Shown here in pieces: positions 43,937 through 52,021 of a stretch of 64,000 bases of DNA (position 1 is the first letter of the stretch; every line of letters begins with the position of its first letter). Location of the stretch: the NCBI RefSeq assembly GCF_019091455.1, contig NZ_JAGXJN010000015.1, positions 62,001 through 126,000 of the forward strand, in the 5' to 3' direction. The notes under the pieces are model-generated. The model made no database searches and was not told the origin of the DNA. It saw only the letters and a list, made by a program, of their open reading frames with translations. The DNA comes from Chitinophaga sp. GbtcB8. Its GTDB lineage: Bacteria > Bacteroidota > Bacteroidia > Chitinophagales > Chitinophagaceae. A program made the translations under genes and the position numbers.

Positions 43937-45991
43937 ATGAACAAAAAGCATGCTGTAAAGCTATTGTTGCTGGCGGCCATAACCTCGTCTATGGCGGCCT
44001 GCAATTCACAAAGTACATCAGAGCAGATAGCGGCCGACTCAACCAAAGTACCCGCCTATGATCTGAGCTCCATAGACTCCAGCTACAAACCCTGTGACGA
44101 CTTTGACAATTTTTCGAATGGCAACTGGAAAAAAAATAACCCCATCCCCTCCACAGAAAGCCGCTGGGGCGCCTTTAACGTACTGGATAAAGAGAACAAG
44201 GAAGTAAGGTTAAAAGGCATTATAGCAGAGATCACCCAGCAAACAGAACTTAAAAAAGGTACGGAAGAACAACAGATTGCTGATTATTACAGATCATTCC
44301 TGGATACCGCTACCATTGAAAAGCTGGGCATCACACCTTTGCAACCCTATCTTGATAAGATCAATGGGATCAAAACACTGGAAGACTGGTCTAAAGTAAG
44401 CGGCGAATTACAGAAGATGGGCATTCCCACCTTTGAAATGTTCGGTATAGATGCCGATGCCCGCAACAGCAGCATGAATGCATTATACGCTTCACAGGGC
44501 GGACTAAGCTTACGCGAAAGAAGCTATTATGACCGTACGGATTCCAACACCGTAAATGTGCGGAAACAGTTTGTATCCCATGTAGATACCATGTTCCAGA
44601 TGGCTGGTTTCCCTGATAAGGATCCCGGGAAAACCCTGCTGGATTTTGAGACCAAACTGGCTAAGCTGCAGCTCACCAACGTACAGCGCCGCGACCCTGT
44701 TAAAACCTACAATAAAGTTGCTTTCAGCGAGCTGAAAACACTGGCGCCCCAATTCAACTGGGAATCTTACGCCAGTGAGCAGGGTATTAAAAGTGATACC
44801 GTTATCGTTGAAGATAAACCTTACGTTAAGAACGCCGGCGCGCTGTTGAAAGCCACCCCGCTGGAAACCCTGAAGCTGTACACCCGCTGGCAGCTGCTGA
44901 GCCACTTTGCCAGCTTCCTGCCTAAGAAATTTGATGACGCCAACTTCCGCTTCTACGCTACCGTGATGAGCGGTCAGAAAGAGCAGAAGAAACGTACTGA
45001 AAGGGCCATCCGCTCTACAGACGGTACTTTAGGCATGCCCCTGGGTAAATTATTTGCCAGGAGATATTTCCCGGAAAGCTCCAAGCAGAAAGTTTCTGAT
45101 ATGATCGAGAATGTACGTAAAGTATATGGCGAAAGAATTGACAAGCTGACCTGGATGAGCGACTCCACTAAAAAAATGGCGCATAAAAAGCTAGCCTCCT
45201 TTACCTACAAGATCGGTTATCCTGATAAATGGAAAGATTATTCTTCCATCAAGATCGGACCCGGCACCCTCATTGAAAACCTGGTTGCTGCTGCTTACTA
45301 CGATAACAATGAAGCAGTAGCCAAAATAGGCAAACCGGTAGATAAGAAAGAATGGTTAATGACCCCGCAAACCGTGAATGCTTACTACAATCCGCTGAAT
45401 AATGAAGTAGTGTTCCCGGCCGGTATCCTGCAACCGCCCTTCTTTAACCCCAACGCAGATGATGCTATTAACTATGGTGGTATTATCGCGGTGATCGGGC
45501 ATGAATTTACCCATGGTTTTGACGACCAGGGCTCCCAGTTTGATGCTGATGGTAACCTGAAAAACTGGTGGGGCGCCGCTGACCGCGCAAACTTTGATAA
45601 ACTTACCAGGCGTTATGTTGATTATTTCAGCACCATAGAAGCCCAACCGGGTTTCAAGATCAATGGCGCTTTAACCATTGGTGAAAACGTGGCTGACCTG
45701 GGTGGTTTAACCCTGGCCTACCATGCGCTGGAACAATCCTTTAATGGTAAAGAACCCGCTCCCATAGACGGTTACACCTGGAAACAGCGTTTCTTCCTGG
45801 GCTGGGCACAGGTATGGCATGGTAATACAACCGATGCTGCACTGCGCAACCAGATCCAGACAGATCCGCACTCCCCGGCCCGTTTCCGTATTAACGGCCC
45901 GCTGCCGCATATGAAAGAGTTCCAGGATGCCTGGGGCTGCACCAGCGGCAAAATGGTGCTGGCAGATACTGCCCGTGTGGTGATCTGGTAA
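43937..45991 (+). CDS. M13-family metallopeptidase (neprilysin/PepO-like) lipoprotein
   Basis: A 684-residue zinc endopeptidase. Lipoprotein signal LLLLAAITSSMAACNSQ (Cys near residue 21). The N-terminal PepO domain begins with DFDNFSNGNW, and the catalytic motif HEFTH is at 522-526 with GFDDQGSQFDADGNLKNWW after it. The third zinc ligand is in GENVADLGGL (Glu583). The C-terminal CxxW-like end VVIW is present. It degrades oligopeptides in the periplasm or at the outer membrane. It stands alone, divergent from rarA. Confidence 0.95.
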   Translation: MNKKHAVKLLLLAAITSSMAACNSQSTSEQIAADSTKVPAYDLSSIDSSYKPCDDFDNFSNGNWKKNNPIPSTESRWGAFNVLDKENKEVRLKGIIAEITQQTELKKGTEEQQIADYYRSFLDTATIEKLGITPLQPYLDKINGIKTLEDWSKVSGELQKMGIPTFEMFGIDADARNSSMNALYASQGGLSLRERSYYDRTDSNTVNVRKQFVSHVDTMFQMAGFPDKDPGKTLLDFETKLAKLQLTNVQRRDPVKTYNKVAFSELKTLAPQFNWESYASEQGIKSDTVIVEDKPYVKNAGALLKATPLETLKLYTRWQLLSHFASFLPKKFDDANFRFYATVMSGQKEQKKRTERAIRSTDGTLGMPLGKLFARRYFPESSKQKVSDMIENVRKVYGERIDKLTWMSDSTKKMAHKKLASFTYKIGYPDKWKDYSSIKIGPGTLIENLVAAAYYDNNEAVAKIGKPVDKKEWLMTPQTVNAYYNPLNNEVVFPAGILQPPFFNPNADDAINYGGIIAVIGHEFTHGFDDQGSQFDADGNLKNWWGAADRANFDKLTRRYVDYFSTIEAQPGFKINGALTIGENVADLGGLTLAYHALEQSFNGKEPAPIDGYTWKQRFFLGWAQVWHGNTTDAALRNQIQTDPHSPARFRINGPLPHMKEFQDAWGCTSGKMVLADTARVVIW

Positions 45992-46087
45992 TTCCCGCTA
46001 ATATGAACCTCCGTGGCCCGCACAGCTATTGTTGTGCGGGCCACGGCTTTTTACCGTATATTTGTGGCGTTTTAAAAGATCAAGATT

Positions 46088-46312
46088 ATGCTGACTTTAG
46101 TGAAACAATACCGGAAAGAGCTGCGCAATATATTGTTGTTTGCTGTGATCGTTGCCCTGCTGCCTTACGTTCCGCAGGCTTTTCATTTCCTGGAAACCTT
46201 TACCGGCACCATGCTCCTGCTGGCTGCGTTATGTGGTACTGTGCTGGGTTTAAGCCTGAAACTGCATTATCGTATTACGGTGCTGCGCATTGCTAAAGAA
46301 GAGAACCTGTAA
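46088..46312 (+). CDS. Small two-helix membrane protein
   Basis: A 74-residue protein with a charged N-terminus (LVKQYRKELRN) and two hydrophobic segments (about 15-32 and 38-58), ending in a basic tail. It is 14 bp upstream of the YHS-domain lipoprotein on the same strand. No family was recognised. Codon use and the close spacing support a real gene in a two-gene operon. Confidence 0.6.
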   Translation: MLTLVKQYRKELRNILLFAVIVALLPYVPQAFHFLETFTGTMLLLAALCGTVLGLSLKLHYRITVLRIAKEENL

Positions 46313-46326
46313 ATAATACTACCGCC

Positions 46327-46611
46327 ATGAAAAAATTATTATTTGCTTTTGCTGTTGCTGCCGGCTTAATGTCCTGTGGCAGCACTGCCAAACAAGCCCC
46401 CATGCAGGAAACGGCTATGGAAGATTCCACTGTTAGCGCGGTGACCCTCATTGCGCTGGGCAGAATGGGCGACCCCATCTGCGAAATGCCTTATGATACC
46501 AGCTATGTGGAATATAGCGTGTACAAAGGTGATACCGTGCACTTCTGCTCCCCTACCTGCAAAGGCGTGTTTGATAAGAACCCGGAGAAATATGCCACAA
46601 ACCTGAAATAA
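46327..46611 (+). CDS. YHS-domain lipoprotein
   Basis: A 94-residue lipoprotein (signal LLFAFAVAAGLMSCGST, Cys near residue 18). The C-terminal half is a small YHS-like metal-binding domain: DPICEMPYDTSYVEYSVYKG, then DTVHFCSPTCKGVFDKNPEKY, with the conserved Cys in DPICE, FCSPTC and the final KNPEKY. YHS domains bind copper or other soft metals. It may be a copper chaperone or sensor on the outer membrane. A terminator follows immediately. Confidence 0.78.
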   Translation: MKKLLFAFAVAAGLMSCGSTAKQAPMQETAMEDSTVSAVTLIALGRMGDPICEMPYDTSYVEYSVYKGDTVHFCSPTCKGVFDKNPEKYATNLK

Positions 46612-46629
46612 TTCAGCTTACTACTTATA

Positions 46630-46668
46630 GCAAAAGGGCTGTGTTTCGTATGAAGCACAGCCCTTTGC
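46630..46668 (+). terminator. Terminator of the YHS lipoprotein operon
   Basis: GCAAAAGGGCTGTG and CACAGCCCTTTGC pair around TTTCGTATGAAG, 20 bp after the stop codon at 46611. The T-tract is short. Confidence 0.7.
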
Positions 46669-46706
46669 AATGATATATATACATGTGTATCAATCTCCAT
46701 TAAGCT

Positions 46707-46747
46707 CAAAAAAAGCGTCCCGGTTATTACACCGGAACGCTCTTAAA
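46707..46747 (-). terminator. Terminator of TonB-dependent receptor gene
   Basis: On the minus strand AGCGTTCCGGTG and ACCGGGACGCT form a stem with loop TAATA, followed by T6 (46709-46714 region read in reverse). It ends the receptor gene whose stop is at 46766. Confidence 0.85.
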
Positions 46748-46765
46748 AAACATATGTGCAGGCGC

Positions 46766-49700
46766 TTAGAAACTGTAACGCAAGCCTAACTGCATCTGAT
46801 AGCGGGAGCTAAAGAAGTCCTTGGAGTAAGGAGTGCCCGGATCAGACCAGGTGTATTTCGGATAATCGGTAGCAGCATTAGCCGGTGTACCCTGCTGTTT
46901 CAAACCAACGCTGGCAGTAGAGTTGAAGGCATTGGATGAGAAGTATTGAATACCCCAGTTCTTGTTCAGCAGGTTGGTAAGGTTCACGATATCATAAGTA
47001 AGCGTGATAGTGTGTGTACGTTTACCGGCTTTAATGTTGTAGTCCTGTGTAAAGCGGATATCGGCCTGGGTATTCCAGGGTGTACGGCCACCATTACGTT
47101 CTGTGAACTGGCCACGGCGGCTGCTCAGGTATTTATCTTTATCAATGTAGGCATCAAAGGCTGCAGCTTGCTGTACAGCAGTGGCGCCGTTGGCGATATC
47201 ATTAAAGAAGTTAACGGTTTCGCCCTTCCTGGGAATATATGCCAGGCTTACCTGCTGCGGTGTACCCTGTATAGTTGCATTCAGGAAACCGTAAGTGAAC
47301 GGCACACCGGATGAGGTGTTGAAGAACACAGCAACACTGGAAACCCATTTACCTTTCTTATTCCAGTCCACACGGTAGTTAGCTGTAGCTACTATGCGGT
47401 GACGGATATCAAAGTTAGAGTATGCCAGCTGCGGATTGTTAGGATTCAATGCCTGGTTCAGCTGCCAGTTAGATTCCATGGAGTTACGGATACCGTTGGT
47501 AATGTCTTTAGACTGACCATAAGTATACGCGGCGCTTGCATTTAAACCGAATTTGAAACGTTTGCTCACCTGGCCGGTAATACTGTAACGGTAACCCTGA
47601 TCGGTGTTTGACAGCTGGTAAGCATTGGTGTACAGTGAATTTATTTTGCTGCCGCTGAAAATAGGCTGCAGGTGCTGTTTGTCATATGCTTCATAATAAA
47701 CCGGGTTATCAACCAGGTTCACCTGCTGAAAACGCAGGTCATGAATGGTTTTGGTATAAATACCTTCTACGGAAAAACGCCATTGGTCAGCGGTGTTGTA
47801 ATCCAGCGCCAGGCTGCTTCTCCACATCTGCGGCATTTTAAAGTTATTATCGATCATATCTACCTGGGTAGCGCCTTTTGCATCATGTACATCTTTACCC
47901 TGTGCAGTTACAAACTGTGCTAAACCATTAGGGGAGGTAGAGATGGGGTTAGAACCTGCAACCGGGCGGTCCGTATCGGTTTTGTAACCAAACTTGGTAT
48001 CATAGGCGCCGTAAGTAACACCGTTGTTGTAATAAGCATAACCTAACCATGCAAACGGAATACGGCCGGTAAATAAGCCGGTACCGCCACGTATAACAAG
48101 ACTCTGGTCGCCTTTCACATCATAGTTAAAACCTAAGCGGGGAGAGATCTGTACGTTGTTCAGGTAATCATTCTTAATATCCCTGGGTAAGGTATAAGTA
48201 TAAGTGGTACCATAGTTAGGATCTGCCGGTGAGCCGGTGGTTTTATCACTCAGCGGCTGCATGTTAGGCAGGTAGGTATAATCCAAACGCACACCCGGGG
48301 TAATTTTCAAATGGTCGCCCACTTGAATTTCATCCTGTGCATACAGGCTATACAGCTGTACTTTAAACTGTGCCGGCGGATTATTCATGATATAATCACG
48401 GGTATTATCGGTATAGTTAAAGTTGCCACGTACACGGGAAGGTTTGTCTGCCAGGAAATCAGCAATAGAACCGTAGTCAACACGGCCGTTCCAGGAGTTC
48501 ACAAAACCATAGGTGATGTTATATAATTCGTTGTGCGTACCAACGGTAATATTATGGTTGCCTTTGAAGAAGGTTACGTTATCGGTGAACTCAAAGGTTT
48601 TTTGTTTCATGTTAAAGATGCTGGCCTCACGGTCTGTACCCAGGAAAATGGTACCGCCGTTGGAAGCGATCTGGATCTGTGCCAGGGCCGGGTTAGATAC
48701 TGGATCACGATAATCGTGAATGCTGGAATAACCTACTATCAGGCTGTTGGACAGTGTATTGGAAAACTGGCTTTTCAGCTCAGCCACCGTAGAGGTTTGG
48801 TTGTTCACCTGTTTGTAGTCAATACCGCCAAAACGGAAGTTCTGCTGATCACGCTCCAGGTTTGTAGCCTGTGAGGTGATGGTATTGTTACGGATAGACA
48901 GCTGATGTTTGTCGTTAATACGCCAGTCTAAACGGTTAAAGAACTTGTTGGAGTTGGAGTAAATGCTGGTGTTATCATAAGTGCCGGGATTGTAATCTGC
49001 ACCAAAGCTCAGCATGTGCTGTTTGATCTGCTCTGCCTGATCTGCGGTCAGCAGCTTCATATCCGGTGAACCGGCAGCCAGGATCACAGGATCGCGGCGG
49101 CGGGTAATTTCTTCGTTGCTGAAGAAGAACAGCTTATCTTTTATAATGGGAAAGCCTACACGAACACCGGTCTGGTAATCATGAAAATCAGAAGGCAGCT
49201 TAGAACCATCACCGGCGTTGTTCTTACCGATCATGAAAGCGCCACGGCCAAAACCGTATACGGAGCCATGGAACTCATTGGTACCACTGCGGGTAACGGC
49301 GTTAATACTACCGCCTAAGAAGTTACCGATCTTCACATCATACGGCGCCAGGTATACCTGTATATCCTGGATAGCATCCAGCGATACCGGGTTGGTGCGG
49401 GTGCTGCTGCCCGGCTGGCCGGAGCTGTTGGTTTGCCCGCCCAGTGAAGGGCTAAAACCAATAGCATCGTTATTGATAGCGCCATCCAGCGTTACGTTGT
49501 TATAACGGAAGTTAGTACCCAGGAAAGAGTTGTTATTACTTTGCGGTGTGGTACGGGTAAAATCCTGCAGGCTGCGGTTCAGGCTGGGCAGGGTTTTCAG
49601 CTGCTCCTGTCCTATGCGCCCGCTTTTAGGCGCAGTGTTGCCTACTACCACTATTTCACTTAAAGCGGTAGATTCTTCTTCCAGCTTAAAGTTAAAAGTG

Positions 49701-50011
49701 CTGCCACCCAGGCCCAGGTTAATATCGCCCCGTTCGTCTTTTTTATAACCTATGAAAGATACGCTGATGGTATAAGGCCCACCGGGATTCAGGTTAGGTA
49801 AAATGTAGCGGCCATCGGCATTGGTTTGTGCCCCTGATTTAGCGCCGGTGCTGGTGTTTACAGCTACAACCGTAACACCAGGCAGGTTTTCACCTTTGGC
49901 ATTGGTTACTTTCCCCGTGATCTGGGAAGTGGTGATCTGTGCGTACAAACCGGTAGTGGTAAGCGTAAAACCGGCCAGTAGTAAAAAAAATGCGTAGAAT
50001 ATCCTGTTCAC
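46766..50011 (-). CDS. TonB-dependent receptor (Oar-like, carboxypeptidase-regulatory N-domain)
   Basis: An outer-membrane receptor of 1081 residues from the preferred GTG at 50011 (a longer reading from ATG 50047 exists). The signal peptide FYAFFLLLAGFTLTTTGLYA is followed by a CarboxypepD_reg domain (SQITGKVTNAKGENLPGVTV). The plug (PSLNRSLQDFTRTTPQSNN, YNNVTLDGAINNDAIG) and the barrel ending in QMQLGLRYSF follow. There is no STN domain and no SusD partner. Its promoter carries a Pho-box-like array, so it may import a phosphorus source. The -7 box lies between the two candidate starts, which rules in favour of 50011. Confidence 0.93.
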   Translation of the reverse strand: MNRIFYAFFLLLAGFTLTTTGLYAQITTSQITGKVTNAKGENLPGVTVVAVNTSTGAKSGAQTNADGRYILPNLNPGGPYTISVSFIGYKKDERGDINLGLGGSTFNFKLEEESTALSEIVVVGNTAPKSGRIGQEQLKTLPSLNRSLQDFTRTTPQSNNNSFLGTNFRYNNVTLDGAINNDAIGFSPSLGGQTNSSGQPGSSTRTNPVSLDAIQDIQVYLAPYDVKIGNFLGGSINAVTRSGTNEFHGSVYGFGRGAFMIGKNNAGDGSKLPSDFHDYQTGVRVGFPIIKDKLFFFSNEEITRRRDPVILAAGSPDMKLLTADQAEQIKQHMLSFGADYNPGTYDNTSIYSNSNKFFNRLDWRINDKHQLSIRNNTITSQATNLERDQQNFRFGGIDYKQVNNQTSTVAELKSQFSNTLSNSLIVGYSSIHDYRDPVSNPALAQIQIASNGGTIFLGTDREASIFNMKQKTFEFTDNVTFFKGNHNITVGTHNELYNITYGFVNSWNGRVDYGSIADFLADKPSRVRGNFNYTDNTRDYIMNNPPAQFKVQLYSLYAQDEIQVGDHLKITPGVRLDYTYLPNMQPLSDKTTGSPADPNYGTTYTYTLPRDIKNDYLNNVQISPRLGFNYDVKGDQSLVIRGGTGLFTGRIPFAWLGYAYYNNGVTYGAYDTKFGYKTDTDRPVAGSNPISTSPNGLAQFVTAQGKDVHDAKGATQVDMIDNNFKMPQMWRSSLALDYNTADQWRFSVEGIYTKTIHDLRFQQVNLVDNPVYYEAYDKQHLQPIFSGSKINSLYTNAYQLSNTDQGYRYSITGQVSKRFKFGLNASAAYTYGQSKDITNGIRNSMESNWQLNQALNPNNPQLAYSNFDIRHRIVATANYRVDWNKKGKWVSSVAVFFNTSSGVPFTYGFLNATIQGTPQQVSLAYIPRKGETVNFFNDIANGATAVQQAAAFDAYIDKDKYLSSRRGQFTERNGGRTPWNTQADIRFTQDYNIKAGKRTHTITLTYDIVNLTNLLNKNWGIQYFSSNAFNSTASVGLKQQGTPANAATDYPKYTWSDPGTPYSKDFFSSRYQMQLGLRYSF

Positions 50012-50029
50012 GTCTGTTGTATTTTGACG

Positions 50030-50085
50030 CAAACGTACCCTTGCCACATTATGCGTATGTTAACGGAATATTAAATTAATGTTAA
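50030..50085 (-). promoter_or_regulatory. Pho-box-like promoter of the Oar-like receptor gene
   Basis: Minus strand: TTAACAT (50079-50085), TTAATAT (50068-50074) and TTAACAT (50057-50063), each separated by 4 bp, so the period is 11 bp. After exactly 19 bp comes TACGTTTG (50030-50037), a perfect TAnnTTTG. Two or more 7-bp direct repeats with 4-bp spacers are the layout of PhoB boxes in proteobacteria. Confidence 0.65.
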
Positions 50086-50313
50086 CTCGCAGGCGCGACT
50101 ATGATCTTCAAAGTATTATAGATCAATTATGATATGATATGTGCTGTTTTTATGGTTTTTGGGCTGATAGAATCTTATATAATCAAGGTTTAAGGTTAAG
50201 GAATGAGCATCCCTTCCGGGTTAACCCCGCTCGGTTCGCATATTCTCCTAAATTAGATAAGCAGTGTTATGGGATTGTTACGGGAATATTAAGTTTAGTG
50301 CTGATGTAAAAAA

Positions 50314-50340
50314 AAGATGGCCCCTCTACGGAGCCACCTT
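50314..50340 (-). terminator. Second terminator after the beta-helix gene
   Basis: AAGGTGGCTCC and GGGGCCATCTT (minus strand) form an imperfect stem followed by a T8 run. It is backed by the stronger hairpin at 50414-50439. The rest of the 464-bp gap 50012-50475 holds the Pho-like promoter and no gene. Confidence 0.65.
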
Positions 50341-50413
50341 CTTTGTGCTTATTATTATTACTAACCAATGATCGTTACATTCTTCCCGCCTCTATTATCT
50401 CTGCATAAAAGAA

Positions 50414-50439
50414 ACCGTCCCGCTAAAAAGCAGGACGGT
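50414..50439 (-). terminator. Terminator of the beta-helix lipoprotein gene
   Basis: ACCGTCCTGC and GCGGGACGGT (minus strand) pair with one mismatch around a T/A-rich loop and run into TTTC TTTT. It lies 36 bp after the stop at 50476. Confidence 0.8.
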
Positions 50440-50475
50440 ACTTGAACAGTTTATGAAAATCTACGCTTACGCAAA

Positions 50476-51942
50476 TTATTTAGTAGCATATGCGGTTTCC
50501 TGGGGCCCCCAGTTAATCCATGACTGTTTGGTCCAGGGATTAGCCGGATCAACAGCGCCAACATATGTTACTTTATCAAAGAAACTATCAAAATCAGCAG
50601 AGAAAGCAGCTGTTTTGCTGATCTTCAGTGCAAATTCAGTGTTAGATGCCTTGAAGTTGCTTACAGAAGGTACTGCAGTAAATACATCAGCTAAAGCAGC
50701 AGCGCTTACGTTATTGTTGGCAGCAGCCATGATCAGGGTCTGGATACCGGCAACTGTCAGGTAAGAGGCATCTTTGTTATCGCCATCAAATAATACAGGG
50801 CCAATAGCGGCGGCGCCATTACCACGTTGATCTGTGATGGGGCTAATACCGGAAGCCTGGAATATACAGTTAGTCAGTTTAGAAGTACCATCTGACAGGT
50901 AATCCTGAGCTACTTTACTTTCTACGTCTATAGCAACGGGCAAACCGCTGATTACAGAGTTAGCAACAGTAAAGGTGGCACCTCTTCTCCAACGTGCACC
51001 GGAGTAGAAGTAATCACCGCTACCGGTAGCGCTGCCAGGACCAACGATGGTTACATTGGAGATCATCGGGTGAGTGAAAGGAGTGCTGGTGTTAGCGCCA
51101 TTCAGGTTATCTACTTCCATACCGTTAGACAGGCTCACGATATCAGAGAATTTTGCATCCTGTAATACTACGCAGAACTGCAGCTTACCTTTAAAACCGC
51201 TGTCCATATCAAAGTTATCATCCAGGGTACCATAAGCAACCAGGTATTTACAGCTTACAGTGCCGCCAAACCATTCAAAAGCATCATCACCGGAATAGCT
51301 TACCTGTACGTGATCTACAGTAGTACCGCTACCAACTGCGTAGAAGGTAACGCCATTCACTTCAGAGTCTTTGGTGTCGGCCAGTGCAATACCGCCAAAT
51401 TCAACACGTACATACTGCAGTGTACCGGAGTTATCGGTATCAACAAATGCACCGGTAGCATCACTGTATCCCAGGTCCACGGTAGCATCTGCACCTTGAA
51501 TACCTTCTACCTTTCTTTTATCAACCGGACGGTTGGTGCTGGCTTTACCCAACAGCATAATACCACCCCAGTCACCAGGCTTGCGTGAGCCAACTGCTTT
51601 CTCAGAAGTGAATACGATCGGCTGATCAGCAGTACCTTTTGCAATCAGTTTTGCACCACGGGTAATGATCAATGTACCACCTTTGGTAGGAGATATCTGG
51701 CCGCCCAGGATGGTGGTGCCAGGCTGTATTGTTAAAGTAGCGTTATTTACCACATACACATAATCCCGCATTACATATACAGTGTCTTTTGATAAAGTTC
51801 TGTCTTTGTCAATTTTACCAACCAGCACTACCTGTTGTTTTTCTCCACCAGTATCCGGTGTTGGATTGTCATCATCGCTACAAGACATAAACCCCAAAGC
51901 AATACCTGTCAAGGCAAGGAAGGAAGCACGAAGGTGTTTCAT
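50476..51942 (-). CDS. Beta-helix lipoprotein linked to TonB-dependent receptors
   Basis: A 488-residue exported protein (lipoprotein signal ALTGIALGFMSCSDDD, Cys near residue 21). After a short acidic linker the chain has the repetitive strand-turn pattern of a right-handed parallel beta-helix: NATLTIQPGTTILGG, LIITRGAKLIAKGTADQPIV, LQYVRVEFGGIAL, VDHVQVSYSGDDAFEWFGGT. The motif SGDDAFEWFGG and NFDMDSGFKG recur in a Bacteroidota group often mislabelled as transporters. It is 80 bp downstream of the second receptor gene, likely same operon, so it may bind the receptor's substrate. The reading could begin at 51951. Confidence 0.75.
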   Translation of the reverse strand: MKHLRASFLALTGIALGFMSCSDDDNPTPDTGGEKQQVVLVGKIDKDRTLSKDTVYVMRDYVYVVNNATLTIQPGTTILGGQISPTKGGTLIITRGAKLIAKGTADQPIVFTSEKAVGSRKPGDWGGIMLLGKASTNRPVDKRKVEGIQGADATVDLGYSDATGAFVDTDNSGTLQYVRVEFGGIALADTKDSEVNGVTFYAVGSGTTVDHVQVSYSGDDAFEWFGGTVSCKYLVAYGTLDDNFDMDSGFKGKLQFCVVLQDAKFSDIVSLSNGMEVDNLNGANTSTPFTHPMISNVTIVGPGSATGSGDYFYSGARWRRGATFTVANSVISGLPVAIDVESKVAQDYLSDGTSKLTNCIFQASGISPITDQRGNGAAAIGPVLFDGDNKDASYLTVAGIQTLIMAAANNNVSAAALADVFTAVPSVSNFKASNTEFALKISKTAAFSADFDSFFDKVTYVGAVDPANPWTKQSWINWGPQETAYATK

Positions 51943-52021
51943 AATAGTCATTTAGTTTCTGTAAAAAAATAAAACGTGTGTTATTTAATCGTTAGTCAAA
52001 TATTAACAATGCGCTAAGTTC

